This document shows, piece after piece, positions 11,908-24,495 of a stretch of 64,000 nucleotides of DNA. The stretch comes from Pseudoscleropodium purum (taxonomy: Eukaryota; Streptophyta; Bryopsida; Hypnales; Brachytheciaceae): NCBI GenBank assembly GCA_963969395.1, contig OZ017798.1, positions 3,782,001 to 3,846,000 on the forward strand, in the 5' to 3' direction. How positions within the stretch are numbered: position 1 is the stretch's first letter; every line of letters starts with the position of its first letter. The notes under the pieces are model-generated. The model worked only from the letters and a program-made list of their open reading frames with translations. It was not told where the DNA came from and did not search any database. The position numbers and the translations under genes were made by a program.

Positions 11908-12699
11908 TTTTAAATACACCAAATTGTGAATACTTAAGCTATTAAATTCTTTTTTACCTATATGTTATTTCCTTGGAGCATGAATATGAAATTTTTTGAA
12001 AAGTTTTGAATATATATTTCCAAAATATTTTTTCAACATATGAAGGAAGGTTGAAAGTTCTACAATTGATGAATACATTTTGTGTAAATAGTTTGAAAGA
12101 TAAAACCTAACCATTTGTAATAAAATTTTAATTTTTTTGCTTTAAAGTTTTCACATCATATGTGCTGAAAGAGTAGCTTCAAGGCACAAAAACTTTTATG
12201 ACTTTTGATCATGTGATTAGAAAGTTCCTCCATTATATGTAATTTTCATTAATCTTTGGGGAAATTGGAAATCTCCAAAAAATTCTCAAAATGTCACTTT
12301 CTATGGAAATAAACATTTCAATTTGATTTCCTTAGATTATTTCTATATAAAAAGCTTTGAAGTTTTCTATTTTGATTAATGAAATAAAAATTATAATTTT
12401 TTTTAATTTATCGGTAGTTGTGGAATTTGTATTCTAAAATAAAGTTAAATTTTTATTTTGTTACTCAATTTCAAATATTGTTAAAGAAGAAATAAAAACA
12501 TTGGATTTACATCATTTATTACAAGATTACAAATTATTCATGATTGGAATTGACATTTCCAAGTTCTATAATTAAATTTTAAAGAACTTTGAATTTTAAA
12601 TTGTAACAATGAATTCCTTGAAGATGTTAATCTTTTAATGAAAAATTATAAACAAAATGGAGATAGGTATTAGAGGTTTTTTTTTTTAAATTCAAGAAA

Positions 12700-13034
12700 C
12701 TTTAGAGGTTGTTTTGGCATAGTAGAAGAACTTTTTTGAAAACATTTTGAACTGATTAAAGTTGGTTATTCAAACAAGCTTTCATGTCCAAAATTCCATT
12801 TGAGGTTTGGAGATTTAACTCAAAAGTTTTGGACAAATTTCAAAGAGAGGTTGAGACTTCATCACTTTTGACATTTTTGAACATCCCTCTCTAAATTTTG
12901 TCCATAACTTTTGATTGGAGGATGAAAACTAAAAATAAATTATTGGAGATGAAAGATTGTTTGAATGACCAACTTTTATTAGTTCAAAATATTTTCAAAA
13001 AAGTTGTTCTACTATGCCAAAATGACCTCCAAAG
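12700..13034. repeat. Foldback module FB2 (~335 bp imperfect palindrome)
   Basis: The left arm starts CTTTAGAGGTTGTTTTGGCA and the right arm ends TGCCAAAATGACCTCCAAAG. Arms of about 150 bp flank a short centre (ACTTCATCACTTTTG). It is the same family as FB1 and FB3 and lies inside the CACTA element. Confidence 0.8.
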
Positions 13035-13074
13035 TCTATTAAATTTTTAAAAAATAAAAAATTCCAACACTTCT

Positions 13075-13245
13075 TTGATTTTGGTTATAACTTTTGATTG
13101 AACTATTGAAATCTCAAACGAATTGTTGGAGATGAAATTTGGTTCAAATGCACAACTTTTTTCATTCCAAAGTTTTTTGTAAATAGTTCATTTTTTATGT
13201 GCAAATGACCTCCCAAGTTTGTTGACTTTGATGAACACCGAATTT
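13075..13245. repeat. Half foldback module (right arm only)
   Basis: The sequence from GGTTATAACTTTTGATTG to GCAAATGACCTCCCAAG and GTGAATACTTAA matches only the right arm and tail of FB1 and FB2. With them it shows that the CACTA interior grew by repeated copying of one module. Confidence 0.6.
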
Positions 13246-14106
13246 TTTGTGAATACTTAATTTAAAAGAAAACTACATTGTACAATGAAGATTCAAAAAG
13301 ATTCAAAAAATGTTCAACAAAAATCTGTTGATTTTTTCATTGACTACCCAAATCAACAAATTGTCATTTAAAATTTTTTTTTTGTCACCATTAACAATGT
13401 GAAAACGATCATTATAGTATCCAAATCAAAAGAAATATGTTGATTTTCTATTGAATTAGACGACATTTTCTACTAGTGAAAGGTTGATTGTTCTGGACTA
13501 ATAACATTTGAGAGAAGGAATTGAAGTCTAATTTGTATGGCTTTAGCTATGATTTTATACAACACATTTAATAGGGTGATGGACTTCCAATTAGAAAGGT
13601 GGGCTCCGTCACCTACTTTGAGCAATAGCGTGATGACTTCCAAAGTCATACTTGTTGGAAGGTGGCCTTAGGATATCGCTTGATGCACCATGGCTACAAA
13701 TTCATCTCCTATGAGTTCCCAAAAATGGCAATAGAACTCGATGATAATGTTGTCAGGGCTTGGACTACAGTGCTTGGCCATTTGGAGTAGTGCGTAATGG
13801 AGGTCTTCCTTGGTCAGAGGTCGATCAAGCTCTCAGGCCATCTAGAGAGAAAATTTGGAGTCTATGTAGGCCAAGATAGCTACGCGGTTATTTAGAACAT
13901 CTTAGTTGGGTGTATCTTGGGAATAGAGGGATGAGTAAAGGTGAGTGCATATATCCTCTAATTCACTAACCTCATGTCTAAGGACACCCTAACTATCTAC
14001 TAGTTTTGTGATTGAAGATGTGCTAGGTGATCCTCGGGTAGCTTTAAAAAATTATGTAGATAGTCTATCACCAAATAGCTACCACTTGGCTTGGGATTTG
14101 ATTTTT

Positions 14107-14543
14107 TTACCTTTGAATTGACGGGCCTCGAAATGTGCCAACAATGACTTCAAAAAGCTTATTGCAGCTTGAAGATCGGTGGTGGGGTAGTTCTTGGAGC
14201 TCCTTGTTGTTCAAGTTGAGATTGGCATAGAGAGAGGCTTTATGTTTTCTAAGTCTCTTAGTGAGGTGGATATAGAATTCGTGGTAGATTCGAGTGACTT
14301 GTCTCATCTTTGAAAAAAAGGAGGCCGTACTAGGGAAAGACTCCTAGGTTCAACGGATGTAGCGGTCAACTTTATGAAAGTACACATTTGACATGATCCA
14401 GCGGTTCGGTTGAGAGGGTGATGTAGCTAGTTGAATTACAACCAAAACTGGACTTTGATCAGAGTGGGTATGATCACTACAAATCCTATATTCCAAAATC
14501 TATCTTTGTGAGGGAACTAAATCATGGAATATGTAACATCAAT
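14107..14543 (-). pseudogene. LINE ORF2 linker between endonuclease and reverse transcriptase
   Basis: The minus-strand frame 14107-14307 reads through a basic, leucine-rich stretch (HLTKRLRKHKASLYANLNLN) like the linker that follows the endonuclease in plant LINE ORF2. No catalytic motif is present. Confidence 0.5.
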
Positions 14544-15215
14544 CTAATCTTGCCATAATGTGCCCTTAGTTGCTTCTGGCATTGTCTCAGGAGTACTTGA
14601 GGCTAGGGATTGTAAGTGGATAATCTTCAAACTAGAGAAGACCCTTGAGGCCTTTGAATAAGAGCCATTCTTGGGAAGATAAAGTTTGACTAGAAGAACT
14701 AGTTTATCTCTACGTCTTTCAATCATATTGAAATCACCTACCATAATCCATCTACAAGTGTTTGGCAACTTTCGGGCCATCGTTTCCCAAATGACTTTTC
14801 TAGCTTAAGAATCATGTGGGGCGTACACATTGACAAATCCAAGATCACCACCTGGTATTCAAGTCATGGTGAACCAAAGAACTTGTTCGCCGTAGAGGAA
14901 GCTCGACATCGAAATCAGTTTTGCCCATCTCGGGGAGACAATGGAGGCTATCCCTCCTTTTCCCAACTGTGTACTGTTTGTAGAGTATACAGGCTCAAAA
15001 TTAGTATGTAGAGTAGTAGCATGTTTCTACAATTGGCGCACTAAGTTGGAAGCACCCATGCCACGCAACTTGTGTTTTTGAAGAAATAGTAAATTGACAA
15101 GGTTTTTGAGAAGATATTGACGTAAGTTGTCAATTGCTAAAGGGTCATTCAAGCCCCAAATGTTCTGAGATAGGGGTTTAATCTTCATATTAAGTTTGGA
15201 GTGGGGGTATGCCAA
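14544..15215 (-). pseudogene. LINE ORF2 endonuclease domain
   Basis: The N-terminal piece (15027-15215) has SQNIWGLNDPLAIDNLRQYL and LLFLQKHKL, where functional members have a glutamate (LLQEHK), so a catalytic residue is probably lost. The downstream piece (14544-14780) has RWIMVGDFNMIERRRDK, the GDFN block of exonuclease-endonuclease-phosphatase domains. The order and spacing fit ORF2 of L1-type LINEs. Stops divide the domain. Confidence 0.8.
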
Positions 15216-17300
15216 GTGCCCTCAACGCAATTTGGAGATGATTGATTACTATGACCCCATGCAATAGCCTAATTGATGGGGTCCGTAGTTGACATAATTG
15301 CCTAATGATTTGAAGTCGAATTGGACCACCACTATCTTGCAAAGGCTTTGATGTGTCTAAGGGATGTTGTATTGTATAGGCAGTTTTTTGGACTAGCTTG
15401 GTCATGCGTTCGCCATTGGAGAAGGAATTTAGAGATTTGGTTAAAGACTTGGAGTGCCAGAGATGTACCACTATTTGAAAAGGAAGGAGATGAGGGGTGG
15501 GATTCACCCTGTTGGATTGGAAGGTTAAGCATAGCATCCTTGAAGGAGTCTTTATCAGGTTGATCAGATGAAGTATGGGAACAAGAGGGGTTGATGTTGT
15601 TGTGAGAAAAGTGGAAACTAAAGTGGCTACAGGATTGGGATCAACGAGAAAGATTAGATCGGGTTGATGTAAGGTAGGATGATGGAAAGGAGGATTTAGG
15701 GTTAATGTGCATGGGGTTATGCCCATAGAGGGTGAACTGCATTGAAAGCCAAAGGAGAGTTGTTGTAGCGATTGACGATGACTATGGCTTATTTGGGGGA
15801 GCATAGGTGGGGGGGAGGTTACATGGGAAAGATGGTTCAGGATGGGGAATTGGGGAGGAAGAGAAGAAGGTTTGTTTGTGTGAAATTTAACTAATGATAG
15901 ATGAGGCAGTTGTATAAGTGAAGGTGTAAGTTTGGATATATGGGTGGGTTTATAGTGTGCCATCAAAGCTGGGGGATAGGATAACTGGTCTGAGTTCAAT
16001 TTGTGCTGATCCTAATGGTTGGAGGGGTGGGGCATTGGGAAGAGTAACTAGGGTGTTGTTGAAAACTTTGGATAGCTTGTTCGGAAGCTTTGTGGCCTTG
16101 ATGGGGGGAAGTGGAGTTGGGGAAGCTATAGTCTAGGGTGTCACATTGATGTTCAAATGAAACACGTCTTGCCTAGTAGTAGCTAGAGCTAGTAGAGGAA
16201 GCAATACTATGGAAAATTAAGCCTTGGCGTTAAGGATGGACCGAGATAAAACCCTGTGCATTTGGGGTTTTAGAATAGGTACAGGGTTACTGGCGATGTT
16301 TGTGTACGTGTCAATTATACTTCTTGTCATGGTGGTTGGGTCTAGATTGATGGATTGACTATTTAGCATGTTGGTGTCTGTCTCGGGCAGGATAGGAGAT
16401 TGAGTTGGTTGAGTTGTAGTGTTCAGTGGGAAGTGGATTAGGGGGATCTTGATATAAAGATTGGACTAGGAACAAGTTGCTATTTGGACATTCCATGCTA
16501 GAATGGGAGGAATCTTGGCAAAGTCTACAATTGAGTTTATCATCCTTGTAAATAATGCAGATCTCTACTACATCATATTGTCTATCGTCAATGAGGATTT
16601 TGGACGTCCATCTCTAGGTTAGGATGAAGGTAATACAATATCTATAAGGACTTAATGATGGATTAGGAATATCGATAGCAAAGACCATCCCTAATTGGGT
16701 TGCAATCATATGTGAAGATGGGATGTACTCAAGTGGAAGGTCTTCTAGGATTAGCCAAAATGGATGGCTAAATCTAGGGTTAGATCAAGGTTTGAATAAG
16801 GGATACCATTGTTGGTATACAGCCTCACCACCTAGAAATTTGTGAAGTTGGATGTTTAGGGTTTTGGTTACCACCTCAGGGCTATTAAGTTTCATGTAAA
16901 AAAACCCATTCGTGGTGGGTTTGTAGAGGACAATGTGGTATAGAACTATTAGGTTACCTAGATCATCAATCTAAGCAAGGATAACAAGTTCTCAAATGTC
17001 CCCTCCGACAAAATTGGCAATGACTACATGTTTCTGAAGGTAGAAAGACTCCTGCATAACAATAGATGAATCGACAATATAAGGTGGAAGTACCTTAAGC
17101 AATTGGATGAGGAGATCCATCCAGTTACAATGTAGAGATGGTGGTAGGTCCTTACCGCATGTGGCCTCGAAGGGGTTGAAGCAAATTGCTGGTGGAGCTG
17201 GCTAGTCAGTTGGCATCTCACCCAAATCCAAGTACCGGGATTTGAATCTTGTTGAACTGGGTCTTTGGTATTGGGGTGTACTCCTCGGGTGTTAGTCAAA
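15216..17300 (-). pseudogene. LINE ORF1 (RNA-binding) with CCHC zinc knuckle
   Basis: The minus strand at 16488-16529 encodes CRLCQDSSHSSMEC, a perfect C-x2-C-x4-H-x4-C zinc knuckle. Upstream (16.6-16.9 kb) broken frames resemble the DUF4283-type region usual in plant LINE ORF1 (HPFWLILEDLPLEYIPSSHM). Downstream, at 15190-15999, lies a long proline-, serine- and threonine-rich open frame, consistent with the ORF1 linker but in a different frame from the knuckle, so at least one frameshift has occurred. Confidence 0.7.
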
Positions 17301-17800
17301 GGGACATGGGTGCCTAGGTCCTGGTACTGTTGCCTGTTGCACTCTATAGATCTACCATTGGACCGTCTCGTAGCTGGTTGCTCCTAGTAAAAGTGTCTAG
17401 TATAATGCCATCTCTAGAAAACAATCACTAGAGAAACAATTCCCATTATGCACTACATCTCTGTAAGATTCCATTACTAGGGTTAGCATAAGGGACATCT
17501 GAAATACTTAGTGAATATGAAGAGGAAATAGATACATTTATCACAAACATAATGAATGACGAGTTATTAGGGTTCGAAGAAGAGCTTGTATGGTTAGTAG
17601 AAACAATCTAAGTGGTTCATTTTGAGAACGGAGACCACCATTTGAATATCCAAAGTGTTTGAAGATTGATTCGGCTAATCGCTCTTGTTTAGGGAAGACG
17701 ATGTTCTCACAAGATACAAGAAGATTTGCAAATGTTAGCGTTGCGGCCGATTTGCGATCCGCATTGGCGGCATTGTGACCCTCATTATTATAGTTTTGAC

Positions 17801-20800
17801 CAAACTAAGTGACTCGGAGGACTGGTATGATGAAAAAAGAACTATTTTACTAGAATATTTTCACCATTAGGATTAATAATTTTCAATTTCTTGTAAAAAG
17901 TCTTTAGTTGTTTAGTTTGTTCTTCCATCTATTACAAAATTCAACTTTATGATTGTTTTAAAGATGAATATGAAATTTTATCAATTAAACTTTTTTTATA
18001 TATATCCTCAATCTATTTTCCAATATATTGGCTAATTTTCACAAGTTTATAACATACATATATTTTTCTTAAATTGTTGAAAGATAAAAATAGATTTCTT
18101 TAGTCCTAGAAATTTGGATTCAAAAAATGTTTACCTTTAGGACTAGGAAAACCTACTTTTTGAAGTTTTTAGACATTGAACTTACAATTGGTGGGGACTA
18201 CCAATCTAAAATATGGGAAGGATGTACTTGAATAATTGAACTGAAAGATCCTAAAATTAGATTTATTAGAGATTAGACAAAGATGAAGATTTTAGCCGAG
18301 GATTGCTATTATAAGGGCATAGGAGTGTGAGCCTATGAGCCTAAAATACTACATATCTATGTTATAGGTGTATATACTATAGAAATTATCTATGATTATA
18401 GGGTATATATATTACAAATATCCATATTATAGGTGTTTATGATACATACACCTTCTATAATGTGTAGTATTTATATTATAGGTACCTATATTGTAGGCTC
18501 AATGTTCACAAGCTCACATTCTTGGGCTCACATACGAACACTATTGGATTTTAGCCTTACTTTGAATAAGAGTATTTTGAAGCAATTTTTGGCCTCAAAA
18601 TGTAGTAATATTTTAGGATTTAAATTAAGAAAATAAAGTTTGATAAGTTCTGTTTGAATTCCATTTAAATATTTTGAAAAATTTAGAAATTCAATGAAAT
18701 ACTCCAATTGCAAGTTCTATGTATTAGAATCCAAATTACACAATATTGTATCTTTTATACTATATATACATATATATTTTAATGAATTTGTTTATAAATA
18801 ACACTCTTGAAAATTACAATAATTCTGAATAGTCCATCTCATTTTTGAAAATATTGATATCCTAAATTTTTTTGTCATATATAAAGAACATCAAATATAT
18901 TATTAATCAATTATCAATAAAGGTTATAGATAGCTCATAGGTAGTAATTTGACTTTAAAGACATCATCAAAGATGTTTTGGATGAAAAAAATAATTGCAT
19001 AAAATTATTAAATGTGTTTGTATCTCATGATATAAATTCAAATTATTTGATTGTTTATGTTATATTTATTAGTGTATTTTTTTTTTTTATAAAAATAAAA
19101 GAATGATAATTTTCACAAAACTAATAGAGGTTTTCACATTGATTGATCACATATACTTTGATATAATAGGGTATTTCAAAAATAGAAATTTGAGTATCAT
19201 ATAAAGGTTATTTTAGGTTGATAAAGGATATTTGATCTCATGACATTGAATTCATTCTTTAGGGGTTAAAGATGGACAAGGTATTTGTTAGTGTATGTGT
19301 TTTTTATGTAATTTTTGTTATGGTATCCTTAAGCTATTGATTATTCCAAATTATAACATACTGTAAAATTCATAATATTACTAACTTAAAGGATTTAAAA
19401 TGTGAGCCTAAATTACCAACTATCAAATAGGGTATTTTGGAAAAACATTCTTTTTTTTAAAAAGAGTAGAAAATTAGAGAAGGGTATCCAATGGTAAAAG
19501 ATTACCATTTATGAAGGGAGAATTCTACCATTATTATATTATACTACTTGAATGAGGGCAATTATATTCAAACATCTTCATCTTCACGATAGACATAATT
19601 TTTGTCAATTCAAAATTCATTGCTTCCTAATTTTAACCAATTAATTTACAAAAAGAAGAAATATCTCTCATAAATAGGATTCAATTTTTATGAGTTGAAT
19701 ATTGATTTGTAGAAAGGCAAATGAAAATTAAACATTTGGTGCTAGGTTCAAATGATAAGTAGTTAATGCTTAATCCCTAAAGAATTGGAAAGCCCATATT
19801 GAACAAGTTTTTGTGAATTCAAAAGAAATTATTTCTTAAATTTTTTATTCAAAGGTATATGTGTGATATAACTAACTTTCATGCACTCTAATTTGTACCC
19901 ATTTTAATTAAGTAGTTTTAGAATTATAATAGGAAATGTGTATTTGGTCTCAAATCAAGTAGCTAAAATAATATTTTTCATTTTGAATAATTTAGTTAAT
20001 TTTACTACAAAATCATATAGCTAACTTCTTAAAGTATATGGTGTCAAAATTTCAAAGTGACTAAACTCATTGATTATTAGATATTTACCTTGAAACTTTG
20101 GAAATATTTAGTTATTTTCTCATGACTTTATAGTTGCATAGTTCATTTTCCAAATTTTTCTAGCAACTCTAACAGCTTGCTCACATTGATGAGTTGCTTT
20201 GAGATTTAGTTGAAAATTCATGAATTTCTTTTCAAGAATAAAAACCTCAAATACAAAAGGTTTTTTAGTTGTTTGACTTGTTATATTAAATACAAAATAG
20301 GACAAAATTTTGTAACTATAACTTCTAAAGGCCCAAGCAACTATTTTATAGTTATTGCCTATCTTTGGGCAACATTTTCAATGCGCTTTTTTCCAAATCT
20401 GATTTCCTTCTATACAAACTAGGTTGGATTGCCTTTTTACTTTTACATTCAAAACTAAGATAGTTGCTAAAAAAGAATTAGAAGAAAAATTCTTTAAAAT
20501 GACTAGAATTTGTCTAGTGTTGTAAATTTTACTTTTTGGAGAAAATATTGATGTTCACATTGTTAAATTTCATGCTTTTGGGTATAAATTAGTTGAAATT
20601 GCAATTTCTACCAATTATTAAAATATTCAAAATAAGTTGTTAAAGATAGATCTTTGAAGTTGAATCTTCAAAATCCATTTGAAGCAATTTATAAATAAAC
20701 TTTAAATTTTGACCATATAGATATTTTTTCTTCTTAATGCTTAACATTATTTGTTTTGATTCAAACATCACAAAAGTTAAAGGACCTATACTTTATAACA

Positions 20801-22899
20801 TATTTGTGTTTTTTTCTAAACCTTTAGCTTTAAGGGTTAATTCAAATTCTATCATTCTTTTTGCGTTCAAGACAATCTCTGTGTGCATCTATGGGCAATA
20901 TTCCAACTATAGGATTAAAACATTGAAATCACAATTGCTTGTCTAAAGATTGATAAGAGACCCTAAAACCCCCTCTTCATTTATGCATTAATATCACATC
21001 ATTCAATTGATTTTATCAATTATCATTATATAAACTAAGATTTCATATGAGCGTAGGTCTATCTAATCAAATGTTAATCAGCTCAATTAATTCCTTTTGT
21101 TACAAACAATAAAAACTTAGACATGAATATCCAATATTACAATATACTATTTATAAAAAATGAACCCTAACATTGCTATTTGATTGGTTTTGCCTTAAAT
21201 TAACTATCGTCTTCTAAAATTGCCTAAACAAATGGGATTCAAGAGTGCTATGGACTAAAGAGAATAAGGAACTTGTTAGAGGAATTTCGATTTACTAAAA
21301 TCTTCATATTAATAATAAAATTGCTTAAGACATTTAAACAACACAATAATGCTATAAATGTAATAAGCATTGACCATGTGACACTTAAGTACATTCTAAC
21401 ATACTTTAATTATAAAAGTTGTTGTATTTAAATAAAACAAATAAAAATTATTTTACAAACCTATTTGTAAAATTTGTAGACCACAACATCAAATATACAA
21501 GTGTATAATACAAAAGGATTTTTTTCCAAATTCTAAATGAAGCCCATAAAATTCTTGAACATGAAATTTGTAGTATCCTATCTATGGTAGCAATATAGAT
21601 AGAATAATTCCATCTCCCAAATTCAAGGGGAAGAATCAATTAAAGAATTTCAATTATTTATAGTAGCAAAAAGACTCCACATCAAATGAGAGTACAAAAA
21701 ATATTAGGATATTGCCTCTAAAATTCCACGATGGTATGTCAATAACAATATACAAATCACTATTTTATCCTTTAGGTACATTCTCTAATATGAGCATAAT
21801 TTTAAATAAACTGCTATGGAGTACAAGTTTCACACAATATAAGGTGGGTATACCCATAATGGCGTAGTGCCTTAAAGCGCATCCTAGATTAAGCCCTTAA
21901 ATGGTGTATTTATCTACTGAAAATTGTCAGTGAGTAAATATGGTGGTTCATTAAAGAACTATTGTCCATTTTGGTATTTGTGATATGCTTCTAAACTCAC
22001 ATTACATGTTAATTTATTTCTCTGACAAGGTAATCATTCTTTTCTCTTCTTTGAAACACATGGATAATTCCCATTGATTACAGACAAGCTTTTCTATTGC
22101 TTGTTGGTTACTAATTTTTTTTTCATTGTTTTAAACATGATTGCAACTCCATTTCTTTTCTTTTTGACACCTTGGGAGGGGAACTTTGTGCATGTGACTA
22201 ATGATTTTCACTATAGCCTATGAGCGCTTTTGAATACTCTACTTCCAAAACTTTGTACCCCTATTGTTGTCTTATATTTGTCAATTTTTAAGTTTTTTAT
22301 GCATTTCTTCTTTTTCTATACATCTCTTTACAATCTTATATTCACTATTATCTACTAAACCTTCAAATTATTCACAACCCAATTTGTGGTGCTTTTGGGT
22401 GTATCCACTTTAGTCTAAGGAGAAAACACCCATTTTCATCCATGTCCCTATTTTTTGTCCAGTGGAGTGTCCATAAAGTGTCCCTCCATTTACAAGAATG
22501 TATCTTCCAAATGTTTGATTTATATAGGTTGACGCATTTGAAAGATACATTATAAATTTTGATTTGTTAAGAGCTGATTTTTGCAAGGTTTAGATATGAG
22601 TGCACCTATAAGACAGATCTAATAGTCTTGATACTCACAACTTTGAAAAATCATAGAAATTACATATCACATCCAAAAAATCTAATTTTTTTTAATATTC
22701 ATGATTTTCACTCGCTAATACTACAAAAATATTATTTTAAAGAAAAAATGCCTCCAAATATGCTGAATTCTGAAAGGGCCAGTTTTGAGTGTTTCTACCT
22801 TATGCGCACGACTCGATGAGGGCGTTACTTGTAAGTTTCTTACTGTACCTTCAATACTGAGCCCCAAGATAGAGTTTTCAATTCAAATCTTCAATTTTC
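17801..22899. other. Long AT-rich gene-free stretch
   Basis: No gene is recognised in about 5 kb. Open frames are short, AT-rich and lack motifs. Between 18340 and 18510 there is a degenerate run of TATAGGTGTAT-like phrases. At 19258-19269 an isolated TTTAGGGGTTAA resembles a right terminus of the TTAACCCC family, with no convincing partner found. Confidence 0.4.
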
Positions 22900-23195
22900 T
22901 TTGTTTAATAAGGAGTAACTCAATAATCAGACTTTGACACCCAACCCAACCCACCAATGAACTTCAATGACTTGGAAATTCCGTTGTTCAAAAGTCCAAA
23001 AGTTGGTGTATAAGTAGTCATAATTTCAAGTATCCACATCGTCCAAAACGCAGTAAGCTTACCGGTAGCCATGGTAACCAAATGTGTGAAGCCTACTACG
23101 ATGTCAAAGAGCCATTGGCCACAAAGTAGATTGAATGATTTCATATAGCAATCCTATTTAAGTTGTGATTGAATTTGGTGAAGTTACAAGCTTCA
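22900..23195. other. Mixed-composition segment split by a LINE tail
   Basis: The composition is more balanced than the DNA to the left. A minus-strand frame at 22920-23144 (LCGQWLFDIVVGFTHLVTMA) is open but not recognised. The sequence continues after the LINE insertion at 23500, so 22900-23195 plus 23500-23560 was once continuous. Confidence 0.3.
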
Positions 23196-23499
23196 ACTTC
23201 AAAGCTATTTTTTTTTTTTTTTTTTTTTAAATAACGGGACAATTCCCATTGATTGGGGAAAACAGTACATTGAACCTAAGGACAAAGTCCTAGGCGAATT
23301 TTTTTTTAAATTTATTTATCCTCCTTTTCTACAACTCATAAAACCAAACAACTCGAACACATAACAACTTTAATCACAGCAAGAGTAACTGCCCATCACC
23401 AGGAAGCTCCGAGCAACAATTAGAGGTTGAGAGGCCTCAGGCCTCTCAGAAAGTCCTCCACAGACAGCCGGAAAACCACCAGGACTTCAAAGCTATTTT
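23196..23499 (-). mobile_element. 5'-truncated LINE tail with perfect 16-bp target duplication
   Basis: ACTTCAAAGCTATTTT occurs at 23196-23211 and again at 23484-23499. Between them lie a long T-run (poly-A on the minus strand), then AACGGGACAATTCCCATTGA and a short GC-balanced tail. This is the signature of target-primed insertion of a LINE copy cut short at its 5' end. The related tail at 53340-53480 shares the ACGGG(A/C)CAATTCCC phrase. It has no coding capacity. Confidence 0.85.
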
Positions 23500-24495
23500 C
23501 ATTAGAGCCCAATGCCAAGTCATGACTAGAATCTGAAAAACCTAGCTAAAAATAAAAATCCAAATACCCGTGAAGGTGTCTTCTCCATTGTAGTGAGTAT
23601 TTCATTACACAAGATCAAAATGAAAAGGGGAAAGCTTTACCAGTTCTATGTTGATCAACTCGATAGATAATCTCAAACTGCAACAAATCAAGAATTTTTC
23701 AAATTTGATGAGGCTTCTGGATGTTCAAAATAGTACAGTACGTGCATTGGTGATCGGAAATTTGGCATAGTAGGGCAAGCGGGGCTATATTGCTACCCAA
23801 AAAGAATTTAGTTCTTTCTTCATTGTGAAGGTGGAATGACCCAGATTGTCGATAGGCCTGTACAGTACAGTACAGCAAATAAGAATGAACGGGGACCCTG
23901 GCAAGAAAGAACAGATAAATATGCTCTCAGTGATTCAGATAGAACTAAACAATGTGATAAACGACACATCACTACAATGACAGCAAATATATGACGTCGA
24001 AATAAGTAACAAATGTTTGTCTGCTGTGATCAAATTGAAGAACGTCATGCGGAGAAAGTCACGTAGATCATCCAAATCATAAAGAGTGTCACATTGCAAC
24101 AGGTGCTTACAGCAAAGTTGCGAAATCCAAAATCGATCTGTAATCGATTTCTTCGACGACTGAAGACAATTTGTGTCTTCCAGAAAATGCACCCTGATCA
24201 CGAGTAAATGCAACATCCTGATATACTCAAAAAAATGGGGGAAGAATTCCTTCATAAATTGATTCTCAGCCAAAAACTCCATAGTAACAAGATCATACCC
24301 TGAAAACTCCATTTCAAACTGCTTGAGAAACTATGCACAAAAACTTACAGCCATCCATCTCGTTGTCCACAAAAGCCCACTTTGGATTATCCAATAGGCA
24401 ATCTGAACATAATCGATAACATTGATAAGAGGGGAACACTCACATCTACCTGTCATGGATATTAAAATGCTAAAACGGACTTCGCCGTAATGCAA
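23500..24495 (-). other. Downstream flank and probable 3' UTR of the SKIP gene
   Basis: This region follows the SKIP stop codon on the minus strand. A frame of 125 codons (23935-24312) is open but lacks motifs and is most likely UTR. Minus-strand GTAAGT near 24346 and GGTAGATG near 24448 look like splice donors, so a 3' UTR intron is possible. No AATAAA signal was clearly identified. Confidence 0.4.

Larger units (their letters stand above)
11073..13478. mobile_element. CACTA-type element (2,406 bp) with AAA target duplication
   Basis: The left end is CACTAGAAGAAAAC and the right end, on the other strand, is CACTAGTAGAAAAT (12 of the first 13 bases agree). AAA lies at 11070-11072 and again at 13479-13481, the 3-bp duplication typical of CACTA/EnSpm elements. 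Subterminal TGTTGATTT motifs recur in both orientations (around 11110, 11180, 13325, 13355 and 13440). Removing the element and one AAA rejoins the LINE reverse transcriptase in frame. No transposase frame exists, so it is non-autonomous. Inside are foldback modules and a tRNA-like head, listed separately. Confidence 0.85.
10430..13990 (-). pseudogene. LINE reverse transcriptase, split by the CACTA insertion
   Basis: The first part, at about 13490-13990, reads MAKHCSPSPDNIIIEFY, then ITLLNVLYKIIAKAI and SPEQSTF. The second part, below 11070, continues with HILDNILL, FSKAYDVVSWDF, IQRGVRQGIP and the catalytic block QYDDDTG (family norm YADDT, so an A-to-D change sits inside the YxDD box). In-frame stops occur within the second part. 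These are the classic fingers and palm blocks of plant LINE reverse transcriptase. The gap is exactly the 11073-13478 element plus one 3-bp duplication. Confidence 0.85.
8397..17800 (-). mobile_element. Decayed L1-type LINE retrotransposon, interrupted by a CACTA element
   Basis: Read on the minus strand, the order is ORF1 (zinc knuckle), apurinic-type endonuclease, reverse transcriptase, then a zf-RVT cysteine/histidine block, followed by a tail ending in the T-run at 8397-8406 (poly-A on the element strand). This is the standard plant L1-type plan. Many stops and frame changes make it inactive. Without the 2,406-bp insertion at 11073-13478 it would be about 7 kb. The 5' edge near 17.8 kb is a guess from the drop in G+C content, and no target duplication was found. 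Confidence 0.85.

Noticed and set aside
15190..15999. 269-codon minus-strand frame as a separate gene
   Set aside because: It lies inside the LINE between the ORF1 zinc knuckle and the endonuclease and is P/S/T-rich linker-like sequence, not an independent gene.
22920..23144. Membrane-protein-like minus-strand frame
   Set aside because: It is hydrophobic but short and unrecognised, with no neighbouring exon; left as unassigned DNA.
23735..23880. GTACAGTACAG strings as regulatory sites (also near 36720 and 37285)
   Set aside because: They are short self-complementary repeats with no fixed spacing to any gene; no basis for a function.
23935..24312. 125-codon minus-strand frame below SKIP
   Set aside because: It has no motif and no similarity that I recognise, and its position fits a 3' UTR.
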